A DNA stretch of 64,000 nucleotides from Niabella soli DSM 19437 (GCF_000243115.2 NZ_CP007035.1:1240001-1304000), one strand, 5' to 3'; shown: positions 1 through 9,130, counted from the stretch's first letter. The notes: generated from the sequence alone by a model not told the origin. Program-made: numbers and translations.

Positions 1-1128
1 GTAAATAATCCCGGTCTTTGTATTTTTTGAAGAATCATTTACAATGGCGCTCCGCGCGTAGGTGTCAATATCATTAACGATCTTTTCCCGTTTTAAGGAT
101 ACCACTTTTATAGTTCCATTCGGTTTTTTGATCGTAAGCTTTACGATAGTTCCTTCCTTTCCGCGAATTAATTTCACCGCGTCCTGCACACCATATCCCA
201 TCAGATCTTCAGACGGGCCATCGCCCTGGGCTACCTTCGTAATGATATCGCCCGGTTCCAGTTGGCCCGATTTTGCTGCCGGGCTGCCTACGTTACAGGA
301 AACGATCTTTATTTTTCCATCGCCCTGCTGCAACAGCGCACCGATGCCATAAAAGGTTCCGCTCATTTCTTCATCAAAATACCGCTTATCTAACGGGGGC
401 ATAAAATCCGTATGCGGGTCCATTATATTCGTAATAGCCAGCATAAACATGTTGAACTTATCGTCGGCAGTAAATTTAACTTTGTAACGTTCAAAAAAAC
501 GGGTCATAACCGTATCCGTTTTTAACCGTGCTTCTTTCTCCAACTGCGCATCGGTTTTTACCGCATATCCTTTTTGACCTTTATTGCTTTTACGCTCATC
601 CAGCAGGTCCACATAACGTTCCAAAGAAAGGTATTTCAGTTTTTTTCTCCAGCGATCTTCGCGCTCCTTTTCATTAGCAGGGTATTGTAATTGATCTCCA
701 TCCAGTTGAACAGACTCATTTGTTTTGTAATCAAAGGGGCGGTTGAGTATCGCCGTTGTCCATTTTGTTGCCTCCGCATTTCTTCTGTCAAAAACAGATG
801 AAATGGCCAGGAAACTTTTAACAGGTGCGCCTTTGATCTCATCATCAATTGCATCGCCATATAAAGCCTTCAGCGAATCATAATCCGATTTAAGAAAAAT
901 GTTCTTCTCATGATCCAGGTCGCTCATAAATTTATCAAACACTTTTTCCGAAAATTTATCATCAATATTCTGCGGGCTGAAATGGGCCTGAGCCAGCAAC
1001 TGCCCCACCAGTTCCATGATCTGTTCATATTTGCCCGGAGGCGGGCCACTGCGGGCGATGGATGATTTAAAAGCTAAAAAAGAACCGGCCAGCAATAAAA
1101 TCAACAGCACAAAAGGTAATCTCTTCAT
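1..1128 (-). CDS. Tail-specific (carboxy-terminal processing) protease, N-terminal part, cut by window start
   Basis: Periplasmic serine protease of the S41/Prc-CtpA family, which removes or degrades proteins from their C-terminus. The 376 visible residues start with a hydrophobic export segment (residues about 4-20), then the helical N-terminal domain typical of Prc. The family motif DPHTDFMPP begins at residue 237, followed by MSGTFYGIGA and a PDZ domain (about 250-340, with GSPAAKSGQLEPGD). The catalytic Ser/Lys region would lie beyond the window edge and is not visible. ATG at 1128 is chosen because it gives the signal sequence. It is divergent from the toxin gene at 1335. Confidence 0.9.
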   Translation of the reverse strand, partial: MKRLPFVLLILLLAGSFLAFKSSIARSGPPPGKYEQIMELVGQLLAQAHFSPQNIDDKFSEKVFDKFMSDLDHEKNIFLKSDYDSLKALYGDAIDDEIKGAPVKSFLAISSVFDRRNAEATKWTTAILNRPFDYKTNESVQLDGDQLQYPANEKEREDRWRKKLKYLSLERYVDLLDERKSNKGQKGYAVKTDAQLEKEARLKTDTVMTRFFERYKVKFTADDKFNMFMLAITNIMDPHTDFMPPLDKRYFDEEMSGTFYGIGALLQQGDGKIKIVSCNVGSPAAKSGQLEPGDIITKVAQGDGPSEDLMGYGVQDAVKLIRGKEGTIVKLTIKKPNGTIKVVSLKREKIVNDIDTYARSAIVNDSSKNTKTGIIY

Positions 1129-1334
1129 ATTTAATAAATATTTTAATACAGAACGCATCTTTCAAAATTAACTTAAAAAACGATGACTTACGTACTGATT
1201 AGCACGTATTTCTCTAAGATTTTGATAATTTTGGAGCAAATACCAGCCCAAAATCGTAAACACCTAATTTTTATTCATTTAATGGTCTTTATTTTATAAA
1301 AATCCTATTTTTACAACATCCTAAACCCGCTACT

Positions 1335-2270
1335 ATGCCAGCACACAATGATTCCAGTCAGATATTGCTTTTTCACGAATTGCTTTATGGCAGTTCCCGG
1401 TCGTCCCGGCGGGCCCGCCAATGCCTGATGACCGATTATAATTTCACCAGCCACCAGTTGCCGGGATACCTGCCCGGCGCTATGCAGGACGGTGTTTTAC
1501 GGCCCGATCCCGGGCGCAGCTATGTTTTCCGGTCTGTTCCCGATCACACTTATTCGTTCATAGACAGGAATGCGAATCAATTGAAAGGGCTGAAGCTGAA
1601 CGTTCCGAAAAATACGCAGCAAGTTGGGCCCGATCACCGGGCGGTTGCCGACCACACTTATTACCGCAAAAACCCGGCTGTTGAATATTTATCCCAAAAC
1701 TGGATACCCATCAGCTCCCTTGGGTTGGGCATTACAGGAACGGCTACAGAAGCCTATTTAAAAATAAAAAACTACAAGGGGTTTAAGGCGGCTGTGCAGG
1801 AAGGCAAGTTTATTGCCAACTGGAATGGGAAGCGGGTATGGAAGGCCGGTTTCCGCGGCAATGCCCGTGTATCTTCCAGCATTGTAGCCAGTGAAAAGGC
1901 GGCTTTTGAAGCGAGTTATAGTACGATGAAATTGGTAAAATCTATTGGTCATGCAGGTGCTTTTGCAGGAATAATCATTTCGGGAATTGATGCCTACAAT
2001 AAAGGGTTAACGGCCGAGGCAAATACAAAATTTGTAGTTGATGTAATTATGACTGGGGTTGTTATTGTTCCTGTGGTAGGATGGGCTATTTCAGGGCTGT
2101 ATTTTATAACAGATGCTGCACTTACCCTTAACGGCAACGACTGGTGGCATCTCGTTTGGGAGAAACTCATTCTGCCCACGCAGGCGTCGCTTGAAAATGC
2201 CAAAAAAGTCTATATTGAATCTGTGAATAGAGGTAAACAACGAAATGGCTATCAATACGGACCTTTTTAA
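1335..2270 (+). CDS. Putative polymorphic toxin with C-terminal hydrophobic (pore-forming-like) domain
   Basis: Not a protein I recognise by name. It has 311 residues and no signal peptide. The N-terminal third is polar with two short repeats of the form PDHTYS and ADHTYY. The middle has a tryptophan/glycine-rich stretch (NWNGKRVWKAGFRGN, about residues 157-171). The C-terminal part (about 195-265) is glycine-rich and hydrophobic, with AGAFAGIIISGIDAYNKG and VIVPVVGWAISGLYF. Domains of this look occur at the C-termini of Bacteroidota Rhs/polymorphic toxins. Only 11 bases separate it from the first of four related membrane-protein genes, as expected for a toxin followed by immunity genes. The toxin function is inference from architecture and context. 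Confidence 0.55.
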   Translation: MPAHNDSSQILLFHELLYGSSRSSRRARQCLMTDYNFTSHQLPGYLPGAMQDGVLRPDPGRSYVFRSVPDHTYSFIDRNANQLKGLKLNVPKNTQQVGPDHRAVADHTYYRKNPAVEYLSQNWIPISSLGLGITGTATEAYLKIKNYKGFKAAVQEGKFIANWNGKRVWKAGFRGNARVSSSIVASEKAAFEASYSTMKLVKSIGHAGAFAGIIISGIDAYNKGLTAEANTKFVVDVIMTGVVIVPVVGWAISGLYFITDAALTLNGNDWWHLVWEKLILPTQASLENAKKVYIESVNRGKQRNGYQYGPF

Positions 2271-2281
2271 ATATTTAACAA

Positions 2282-2680
2282 ATGCTTTTTTTAAAATACT
2301 TTTTTTATCGGGTCCATAATTTTGTTAACAAGCGAAGGTCAAATAAAGATCCCGAAGATTATGCCTTTTATGTGACTGCTATTTTTTTAGCATTAAATTT
2401 CGTAGGCATATTTATGTGCATTGCCAATATCATGAATTTTAAGAAATTTACCATATCTCCTATGCTAAGGGTAGGGCTTTTTCTTTTACTCATAATCATT
2501 TATATACTAATTTACAGACGAGTTATTCTAAATGGGAAGTATAAGCAATTTTGCAAAAACGCTTATTATGAAAGTTCTATTTTGAACAATTTATCAATTG
2601 GAAACTTTTTTTGTATAGCATTTATGATAACGCCTTTAGCCCTTTACATAATAGCAACTCTTACGTTTCATAGACTCTAA
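2282..2680 (+). CDS. Small membrane protein, putative immunity protein, array copy 1
   Basis: 132 residues. It begins with the array signature (FLKYFFYRVHNFVNKRR), followed by a DPEDYAFYV motif and about three hydrophobic segments (roughly residues 38-57, 66-84, 107-128). It is homologous to the genes at 2689, 3098 and 3505. It shares nearly its whole sequence from the DPEDY region to the stop codon, and even the following ATTGGATTATG, with copy 3. The position directly after the toxin-like gene suggests a membrane-bound immunity protein that blocks a pore former. The family is unknown to me; function is inferred from context. Confidence 0.6.
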   Translation: MLFLKYFFYRVHNFVNKRRSNKDPEDYAFYVTAIFLALNFVGIFMCIANIMNFKKFTISPMLRVGLFLLLIIIYILIYRRVILNGKYKQFCKNAYYESSILNNLSIGNFFCIAFMITPLALYIIATLTFHRL

Positions 2681-2688
2681 ATTGGATT

Positions 2689-3096
2689 ATGCGTTTCTTT
2701 AAATATTTTTTTTACCGGGTTTACAGGTTTTATAATAAACGATGGCCCAATAGTGATCCGGAAGGGTATGCATGGTATGCGGTATTTTTATTTGCTATTT
2801 ACTGGCTAATTGGAGTTACAGTTCTTTTCTCTAATATTTCATTTGTAACACAAATAATTGCTGAAATGGATTGGTTAAAATCAAAACCTGCTATTATCGC
2901 TGTCGGCCTGCTTATAATAGGCTTTTTTTACTGGCGCTTTCTATATAAAAAGCGGTATTTGTCTTTTTGTAATGACGCCTATTTTGAGCACACCTATTTA
3001 CGAAACAGAACAGTTGCCAAGACAGCTCTGTGGCTGTACACGGTCCTTCCATTTATATTGATAATTTTAGGAATCATTATAAAAAAAAGCATGTAA
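2689..3096 (+). CDS. Small membrane protein, putative immunity protein, array copy 2
   Basis: 135 residues, 8 bases after copy 1. It has the same N-terminal signature (FFKYFFYRVYRFYNKRWP, then DPEGYAWYAV) and about three membrane segments, with a conserved cytosolic-looking loop RFLYKKRYLSFCNDAYF between the second and third. The body resembles copy 4 more than copies 1 and 3, so the array holds two sequence subtypes. Such divergence within an array is typical of immunity genes kept against different toxin variants. No catalytic motif is visible. Confidence 0.6.
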   Translation: MRFFKYFFYRVYRFYNKRWPNSDPEGYAWYAVFLFAIYWLIGVTVLFSNISFVTQIIAEMDWLKSKPAIIAVGLLIIGFFYWRFLYKKRYLSFCNDAYFEHTYLRNRTVAKTALWLYTVLPFILIILGIIIKKSM

Positions 3097-3097
3097 T

Positions 3098-3496
3098 ATG
3101 CTCTTCTTTAAATATTTTTTCTACCGTATCTCTAGTTTTTACAACAAACGCTGGCCGGGTAAAGCGCCGGAAGATTATGCCTTTTATGTGACTGCTATTT
3201 TTTAGCATTAAATTTCGTAGGCATATTTATGTGCATTGCCAATATTATAGATCTTAAGAAATTTACCATACCTCCTCCGCTAAGGATAGGGCTTTTTTCT
3301 TTTACTCATAGTCATTTATGTCCTAATTTACAGACAAGTTATTTTAAATGGGAAGTATAAGCAATTTTGCAAAAGCGCTTATTATGAAAATTCTATTTTG
3401 AACAATTTATCAATTGGAAACTTTTTTTATATAGCATTTATGATAACGCCTTTAGCCCTTTACATAATAGCAACTCTTACGTTTCATAGGCTCTAA
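3098..3496 (+). pseudogene. Broken immunity-like paralogue, array copy 3 (two opposing frameshifts)
   Basis: It starts one base after the stop codon of copy 2 with MLFFKYFFYRISSFYNKRWP. The reading frame ends at codon 36 (TAG at 3203-3205), because a run of seven T in copy 1 is six T here. About 90 bases later a run of five T has become six, restoring the original frame, so the total length (399 bases) equals copy 1. The first 70 bases resemble copies 2 and 4, while the rest is almost identical to copy 1. This points to recombination or gene conversion between array members. A sequencing error in homopolymers cannot be excluded from sequence alone. Confidence 0.7.
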
Positions 3497-3504
3497 ATTG
3501 GATT

Positions 3505-3900
3505 ATGCTTTTCTTTAAATATTTCTTCTACCGGATTTACAGGTTTTATAATAAACGCTGGCCGGATAATGATCCCGAGTTGTATGGCTGGTATGCCGTT
3601 TCACTATCTGTGGTTTATTGGTTCATTGCAATGAGCGCATTAGCATCCCTGATGCCATCTTTAAAACTCTTGCGCCCCAACTCAAATATTATGGGAGGAA
3701 AAATAACCGGAGTCGTTGTAGTGCTGGGTATCGCAGTTTTCTTTTATCAGCAATTTCTTTATAAAAACAGGTACCTCACTTTTTGCAACCCTGAATATTT
3801 TAAACCCACTATTTTTAACAAGAAAACCATTGTTGAACTGCTGTTTTGGTTATATATTTTGCCTCCTTTTATAATAATTGTAATCAGGATGGCAACCTGA
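3505..3900 (+). CDS. Small membrane protein, putative immunity protein, array copy 4
   Basis: 131 residues, 8 bases after the end of copy 3 and preceded by the same ATTGGATTATG junction as copy 2. N-terminus LFFKYFFYRIYRFYNKRWP then DPELYGWYAV, hydrophobic segments near residues 35-52, 70-88 and 110-128, and the loop QFLYKNRYLTFCNPEYF that matches copy 2. It is the last gene of the array; about 90 bases later comes the tRNA-His promoter. Function is inferred from the array context only. Confidence 0.6.
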   Translation: MLFFKYFFYRIYRFYNKRWPDNDPELYGWYAVSLSVVYWFIAMSALASLMPSLKLLRPNSNIMGGKITGVVVVLGIAVFFYQQFLYKNRYLTFCNPEYFKPTIFNKKTIVELLFWLYILPPFIIIVIRMAT

Positions 3901-3986
3901 AGCTATCAATCAAAATATTTTTTTTTAAAAAAAAGACATACTCTCCTTCCTGCAAACTCCTTTTAAAAAATAACACTTCCTTATAC

Positions 3987-4013
3987 TTTGTATCAGAATT
4001 TTATTTACATTTG
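3987..4013 (+). promoter_or_regulatory. Bacteroidota-type promoter of tRNA-His
   Basis: TACATTTG at 4006-4013 matches the Bacteroidota -7 consensus TANNTTTG. A TTTG at 3987-3990 could serve as the -33 element, though the 15-base spacing is shorter than usual. The -7 element lies 16 bases before the tRNA. Confidence 0.55.
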
Positions 4014-4029
4014 CAGCCCTGTTAAAATG

Positions 4030-4103
4030 GTGGCTATAGCTCAGTTGGTTAGAGCATCAGATTGTGGTTCTGAGGGTCGCCGGTTCGAACCCGGTTAGCC
4101 ACC
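4030..4103 (+). tRNA. tRNA-His (GTG anticodon)
   Basis: The acceptor stem GTGGCTA (4030-4036) pairs perfectly with TAGCCAC (4096-4102). The anticodon arm CAGATTGTGGTTCTG gives anticodon GTG, and the T arm contains GGTTCGAACC. A G at 4029 can be the histidine-specific G-1 facing discriminator C at 4103. CCA is not encoded. A terminator follows directly. Confidence 0.95.
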
Positions 4104-4111
4104 CTAAAAAA

Positions 4112-4138
4112 CCCCGGATGCAAATTCGGGGCTTTTTT
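4112..4138 (+). terminator. Intrinsic terminator after tRNA-His
   Basis: CCCCG and CGGGG arms enclose a 10-base loop and are followed by six T (4133-4138). Confidence 0.8.
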
Positions 4139-4185
4139 ATTCCTGGTTCCGGCGCACCGTAACCTAAACCAATAAAATCGGCAAT

Positions 4186-4755
4186 ATGCACTACTGGCTC
4201 TATCTTTTACCGGCAATTTCCGCTCTTGTTGGCTATCTGTTAAACCGGATCGCGATTGGCTACTTTTTTAACAGCTACCTCCCCAAACGGGATAACGCAT
4301 GGGCACAGCAACTCGGAAAGATCGCCGCCGAACAAACGTCAGGTAGCATTAACCTGGAAGAAAAGATCAGTGACCCTGCTTTGATCGAAAAAGCAATGCC
4401 CGCCATCGAAGCACATATAGATGAATTTTTAAACGTAAAGCTTAAAGAAGAAATCCCCATGCTGGCCATGTTTGTGGGCACTAAAACAACAGACAAGATA
4501 AAAGAAGTATTTATCAACCAGTTACGGCTGTTATTTCCACAAGTAATGCAGCAGATCGCCGGGGGCCTGAAAGAAAAGCTGAACATAGAACAGCTCGTTT
4601 CCCGTAAACTAAAAGACACGCCATTATCGTTTATCTTAAAGAAAGAACTGGCGGGCATCGCTCAGAATTTTCCATGGCTGGGGGCCTTCTTCGGACTCAT
4701 TATCGGCGGCATTAACCTGGCGTTGATCTGTTTTATCCTGGGCAACCTGTTATAA
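4186..4755 (+). CDS. DUF445-like membrane protein
   Basis: 189 residues. One membrane segment at the N-terminus (about 4-25) and one at the C-terminus (about 166-188) flank a charged helical middle, so the protein should form a hairpin with its soluble part between two anchors. The layout and motifs such as ISALVGYLLNRIAI and WLGAFFGLIIGGIN agree with short DUF445 proteins. No enzymatic residue pattern is visible; the biological role of the family is not established. Confidence 0.7.
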   Translation: MHYWLYLLPAISALVGYLLNRIAIGYFFNSYLPKRDNAWAQQLGKIAAEQTSGSINLEEKISDPALIEKAMPAIEAHIDEFLNVKLKEEIPMLAMFVGTKTTDKIKEVFINQLRLLFPQVMQQIAGGLKEKLNIEQLVSRKLKDTPLSFILKKELAGIAQNFPWLGAFFGLIIGGINLALICFILGNLL

Positions 4756-4839
4756 GTTCATTTGATCGCCCATCATAATATTTTTACACAAACAACAAGA
4801 ATTCTGTTTATTGCGCGTCTAAAGCACAAACCTATTTTA

Positions 4840-7479
4840 ATGATAAGATATTTTACGCTCGGATTATTGTTACTGCTCGCAACGGGAATATATGCTCAAA
4901 ATGGCCAGATGCCCAGTGGCTCACTTTATGGCAAAGTTGTTGACTCCGCTACTAATAAAGGCATCGATGCCGCTACGGTTCAACTGCTCCAGATAAAAAA
5001 AGACTCCAACGGCACAACAAAAGAAACCATTGTTACAGGGATGCTTACCAAGGCGAACGGGGAATTTAACCTGGATGGGGTGCCCGTAATGGGAAGATAT
5101 ATGCTTCAAATTTCTGGTATTGGTCATACTACCTATCGCAAGCCTTTCCAGTTTTTTGATCCTTCAAAAATGCAAAAAGGCAACAGGGATATGAGCAGCA
5201 TGATGAATAACCTGGACAAAGACCTGGGAAATATTAAGCTGGCGATCGACAACCAAACGCTGTCGAACGTAACGGTTACTGCAGCCAAACCCACCATGAG
5301 CCTGGGTATTGACCGTAAAGTGTATAACGTGGAAAACAACCTGATGGCAGCAGGGGGAACCGCTACCGACCTGCTGAAAAATATTCCGGCCGTAAATGTG
5401 GACATAGACGGAAACGTGAGTATCCGTAATGCATCGCCCCAGTTATTTGTGGATGGAAGGCCCACCACCCTCACGCTGGATCAGATCCCTTCTGATCAGA
5501 TCGAATCAATCGAGGTAATCACCAATCCTTCCGCAAAATATGACGCCTCCGGAGGTAATGCCGGTATTTTGAACATCGTGCTGAAGAAAGCAAAACGTGT
5601 AGGCTACAGTGGTAATGTGAGGGCTGGTATCGACCAAAGAGGAAAATGGAACCTGGGCGGCAACGTCAATATCCGCCAGGGCAAGTTCAACTTTTTTGCC
5701 AACGCGAACTACAATCAGCGCAAATCGATTTCTAATGGAGTAACCGATCGGAACACTTTTGGAAAAGACACTACCTTCCACCTGTTACAGAACGACCATA
5801 ACCTGAGCAACGGCGAGTTTATGTTTGGCCGCGCCGGCTTTGATTATTTCTTTGACAACCGGAATACGTTCACCCTTTCAGGCATCGGCGTAAAAGGGAA
5901 CTTTAATAATAGTACGGAGAGCAATTTGCTTGTGGATACATTGGCTCCCGGCTTTGATGCACAATCAAAAACAATCCGTTTATCCGATAGCCGTTTTGGC
6001 TTCAGAAACCTGGGGGGAAGCTTTGGATATGTACATAATTTCCCAAAAAGCGGGCATCAACTGACCGCAGATCTCAATATTAACAAAAGCAGGAACAACA
6101 GTACCTCCAATATCAACAATCAGATCTTTAGCAATAGTGCGGGTTCGCAAACCGGTACGTTCCAGCAACAGCAATTGGGCTCGGGAAATAATAACCGGTT
6201 AACCGCCCAGGCGGATTATACCAACCCTATCAGCGACAACTCCAAACTGGAGGCAGGCGTTCGCATCAACAGCACAAAAACGAATAGCGTAAGTAATTTG
6301 TATTATATGCAGAACGGATCGTTTGTATTGCAGCCGCCCCTGTCATCACAATACAACTATAAGGACCAGGTATTGGCAGCTTACGGTAATTTCAGCAGTA
6401 AAGTAGGCCAAAACTTTGGCTACCAGGTAGGGTTAAGAGCAGAACGCTCCAATTATGACGGTACGGTTTTTTCCAGCACGAAAAATCCCGATGGCTCTTA
6501 TAGTGAAAGCAGCAATGCCTTTAATATAAAATACCCTGTGAGCTTGTTTCCCAGCGTTTTCCTTAGTCAGAAACTGAACGACAAACAAGACTTTCAATTG
6601 AACTACAGCCGCAGAATTAACCGGCCGAGCTTCTTCCAGTTATTCCCTTATACGGATTACTCGGACTCACTGAACCTGAGCCGCGGTAATCCCAATCTTA
6701 GCCCGGAATTTGTAAACTCCTTTGAGCTCTCTTATTCCAATAATTTCACCAGGAAGAATAACCTGATCCTGTCTGTTTATTACAAACACACCACCGGGTT
6801 GATTACCCGTTACAGTTATAAAGACATTAACCCGCTCAGCGGCGACTCGGTTATTGTAAACTCGTTCACTAACGCCAACTCCGGTTTCGTGGGCGGCTTT
6901 GAAGCGATCAGTAAAAACAGTATCACTCCCTGGTGGGATCTTACCAGCAACATCAACGTGTATACCTCTAAGATCAATGTTGATGATCCTTCTATTCGTA
7001 CCTCCAAACAATTATACAGTTGGTTTGGCAAAATCAATAACGAGATTAAACTTCCTAAAAATTTCACCCTGCAATTGTCCGGCGACTATACCTCAAAAAC
7101 AGTCTTAGCTCCCGGCGGTAGCGCGTCGAGCGGATCGGGCGGCGGCCGAGGCTTTATGGGAACCGTAAGCGGTAACGCTCAGGGATTTTCGATGCCCAAT
7201 TACGGCGTAGACGCAGCGCTGAAATATGAGTTCCTGAAAGCAAAAGCCGCATCCATTACCTTATCCGTAAACGATATTTTCAAAACACGCAAAAGCGATG
7301 TTTATACCGATGCAGGATTTTATGATCAACACCAGATGCGCACAAGAGATCAACAGTTCTTCCGCCTCAACTTTTCTTATCGTTTTGGAAAATTTGACGC
7401 AGCGCTGTTCAAAAGAAAAAATGTAAAAGGAGAACAGGAAAGTATCCAGGGAGGCATGCAGGGAATGGGTGGCCAATAA
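4840..7479 (+). CDS. TonB-dependent-receptor-like outer-membrane protein with carboxypeptidase-regulatory N-domain
   Basis: About 879 residues when started at ATG 4840, which places a clean signal peptide (MIRYFTLGLLLLLATGIYAQ) at the N-terminus; the in-frame 26 codons upstream look untranslated. Order of domains: signal peptide, beta-sandwich carboxypeptidase-regulatory-like domain (about 35-115), plug-like domain (about 160-255, with LFVDGRP and ITNPSAKYDASGG), then a long outer-membrane beta-barrel to the C-terminus. Proteins of this type import or bind large ligands using TonB energy. There is no SusD partner next to it, so it is probably not a glycan SUS system; its substrate cannot be read from the sequence. 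Confidence 0.88.
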   Translation: MIRYFTLGLLLLLATGIYAQNGQMPSGSLYGKVVDSATNKGIDAATVQLLQIKKDSNGTTKETIVTGMLTKANGEFNLDGVPVMGRYMLQISGIGHTTYRKPFQFFDPSKMQKGNRDMSSMMNNLDKDLGNIKLAIDNQTLSNVTVTAAKPTMSLGIDRKVYNVENNLMAAGGTATDLLKNIPAVNVDIDGNVSIRNASPQLFVDGRPTTLTLDQIPSDQIESIEVITNPSAKYDASGGNAGILNIVLKKAKRVGYSGNVRAGIDQRGKWNLGGNVNIRQGKFNFFANANYNQRKSISNGVTDRNTFGKDTTFHLLQNDHNLSNGEFMFGRAGFDYFFDNRNTFTLSGIGVKGNFNNSTESNLLVDTLAPGFDAQSKTIRLSDSRFGFRNLGGSFGYVHNFPKSGHQLTADLNINKSRNNSTSNINNQIFSNSAGSQTGTFQQQQLGSGNNNRLTAQADYTNPISDNSKLEAGVRINSTKTNSVSNLYYMQNGSFVLQPPLSSQYNYKDQVLAAYGNFSSKVGQNFGYQVGLRAERSNYDGTVFSSTKNPDGSYSESSNAFNIKYPVSLFPSVFLSQKLNDKQDFQLNYSRRINRPSFFQLFPYTDYSDSLNLSRGNPNLSPEFVNSFELSYSNNFTRKNNLILSVYYKHTTGLITRYSYKDINPLSGDSVIVNSFTNANSGFVGGFEAISKNSITPWWDLTSNINVYTSKINVDDPSIRTSKQLYSWFGKINNEIKLPKNFTLQLSGDYTSKTVLAPGGSASSGSGGGRGFMGTVSGNAQGFSMPNYGVDAALKYEFLKAKAASITLSVNDIFKTRKSDVYTDAGFYDQHQMRTRDQQFFRLNFSYRFGKFDAALFKRKNVKGEQESIQGGMQGMGGQ

Positions 7480-7530
7480 CAATAATGCACCAGAAACAAT
7501 TTCCAGCAGCATAGTATATTATTTCGTGGC

Positions 7531-7562
7531 AACGCCGGCATTACAACCGGCGTTGTTTTTTT
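7531..7562 (+). terminator. Intrinsic terminator after the outer-membrane receptor
   Basis: Arms AACGCCGG (7531-7538) and CCGGCGTT (7547-7554) form an 8-base-pair stem with an 8-base loop, followed by a run of seven T. Confidence 0.85.
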
Positions 7563-7710
7563 ATTCAACCTTTTACACCCGTTTTTGTTCTATTTCAATT
7601 GTCAATTAGTAAAAAAAACCTAAATTGATGTGATGATCCTGTATAAGCAACAGGTTGTTTTCTTCAATTTTTTATTTGGACATTTTTAATCTAATGGGCT
7701 GATTTATAGC

Positions 7711-8838
7711 TTGGAAAAAGAATTACATATCGTTTGTCCTGATGTTCCGTGTCCTGCCGACTATGGCTGTATCATCGACATCATGAACCGGATAAGAGCC
7801 TTGCATGCATCCGGAATACGCATACACCTTCATTATTTCAGTGAAAATCACAGCAATGCTCCCCGGGAATTACATTCCTTTTGCCAGTCGGTGTGTTTGT
7901 ATGAACCAAGAAATAAAAGGCAATGCAGCGGTGCTTCCCTGCCCTATAATGTTGCGGCACGCATCAATGATTTACTGATCGAACGGTTAAATGCTGATGA
8001 CCACCCTATTCTTATAGAAGGCCTGTCCTGCACGGGAATCATTCCTTTTTTAAAAAACAATCAGCGTAGTATTTGTGTGCGTATGCATACCAATGAGGAG
8101 CTCTATTATCAGGAGCTGGCGCGAAGCACCACCGGGCTTTTTAAAAAATTTCATTATGCAGCAGAAAGCCGGCATATAAAAAAATACACGGCCGCACTTC
8201 CTAAAAATGTGTTGCTGGCCTGCGTTTCGGATCCCGATCTTTCTTTTTTCAGGGAACGGGGGTTTGAAAACATATTTCGCCTTCCCACTTTTCCCAACTG
8301 GCAGCGCGTGAACAGCCTGGAGGGAATAGGCACCCATTGCCTCTTTCATGGAAAATTATCTGTGCCGGACAATGAACAGGCCGCCTTATGGTTATTGCAT
8401 AAAGTATTTAACAAAGTACGGGTCCCCTTTATTATTGCAGGTAAAGACCCCAGCAGGCAATTACAAAAAGCCGCGGCGCTGTGTGAGCATACCTGCCTGG
8501 TAAGCAACCCCTGCGAATCAGAAATTAATGACCTGGTACAAAAGGCACATATAAATATTCTCCCCAACCTTAATAAAAATTGCACCGGAACCCGGTTAAA
8601 ACTACTGCACGCATTGTATTCCGGGCGGCACTGCGTAACAACTCCTTCTATGATAGCTGAAAGCGGACTGGGAGCTACCTGCCATATCGGGACTACGCCT
8701 AACGCCCTGGCTTCCATTATTTCTCAGCTATATTATAAACCTTTTGAAGAGGATGAAATTCAGCTCCGCAAAGCCCTCGTGGAGAAAACTTTTGACAACT
8801 CAAAAAATACCGCCTGCCTGATTGACCATCTTTGGTAA
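7711..8838 (+). CDS. Glycosyltransferase (GT-B, group 1-like)
   Basis: 375 residues. The N-terminal half has the Rossmann-like start LHIVCPDVPCPADYGCIIDI that is common in GT4-like enzymes. The C-terminal half has a donor-site-like region (FIIAGKDPS, INILPNLNKNCTGTRLKLLHAL, then SGRHCVTTPSMI). It likely transfers a sugar from a nucleotide donor to a glycan or surface acceptor in the cytoplasm. It appears monocistronic. No ATG is available after the stop at 7687; TTG at 7711 is the best start, with CTG 7699 as an alternative. Confidence 0.75.
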   Translation: MEKELHIVCPDVPCPADYGCIIDIMNRIRALHASGIRIHLHYFSENHSNAPRELHSFCQSVCLYEPRNKRQCSGASLPYNVAARINDLLIERLNADDHPILIEGLSCTGIIPFLKNNQRSICVRMHTNEELYYQELARSTTGLFKKFHYAAESRHIKKYTAALPKNVLLACVSDPDLSFFRERGFENIFRLPTFPNWQRVNSLEGIGTHCLFHGKLSVPDNEQAALWLLHKVFNKVRVPFIIAGKDPSRQLQKAAALCEHTCLVSNPCESEINDLVQKAHINILPNLNKNCTGTRLKLLHALYSGRHCVTTPSMIAESGLGATCHIGTTPNALASIISQLYYKPFEEDEIQLRKALVEKTFDNSKNTACLIDHLW

Positions 8839-8966
8839 CAGTTTTTTGGCCGTTCCGATGGCACTTAATTCTCCGCTCAGCTCTTCTGGGCCGACCCAAA
8901 AGCCCTCTGTCATGCCTCCCGATAGTCATTGGCATGATCCGGCATCAAAATTCACGAGTAATTCTC

Positions 8967-8996
8967 AATAGATTCTGAAACAAGTTCAGAACGACA
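8967..8996. repeat. REP-like intergenic motif (half palindrome)
   Basis: The string GATTCTGAAACAAGTTCAGA inside this interval, continued by ACGACA, resembles one arm of a palindromic element that I recall as widespread between Bacteroidota genes. Just upstream, TCATGCC and GGCATGA form a second inverted repeat (about 8909-8937). Genome-wide copy number cannot be seen here. Confidence 0.45.
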
Positions 8997-9130
8997 ACGT
9001 GAACAGGCTTTTTGGTCAGTCCCTACCTGATGAACAAACCTCTGGCTTTCTTTGGCGTAATGAATGTCATTGTACCGGATCAGAGCTCACCCCACCCAGA
9101 ACATACAAAAGGCATGGCCTCAATTTAATT

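Noticed and set aside
3098-3496. Programmed frameshifting to express immunity copy 3
   Set aside because: Two opposite shifts at two separate T tracts would be needed in one message, with no stimulatory structure evident; mutation plus chance compensation is simpler.
4840-7479. SusC-type polysaccharide importer
   Set aside because: No SusD homologue follows and the length (about 879 residues) and domain order fit the general outer-membrane beta-barrel receptor group better.
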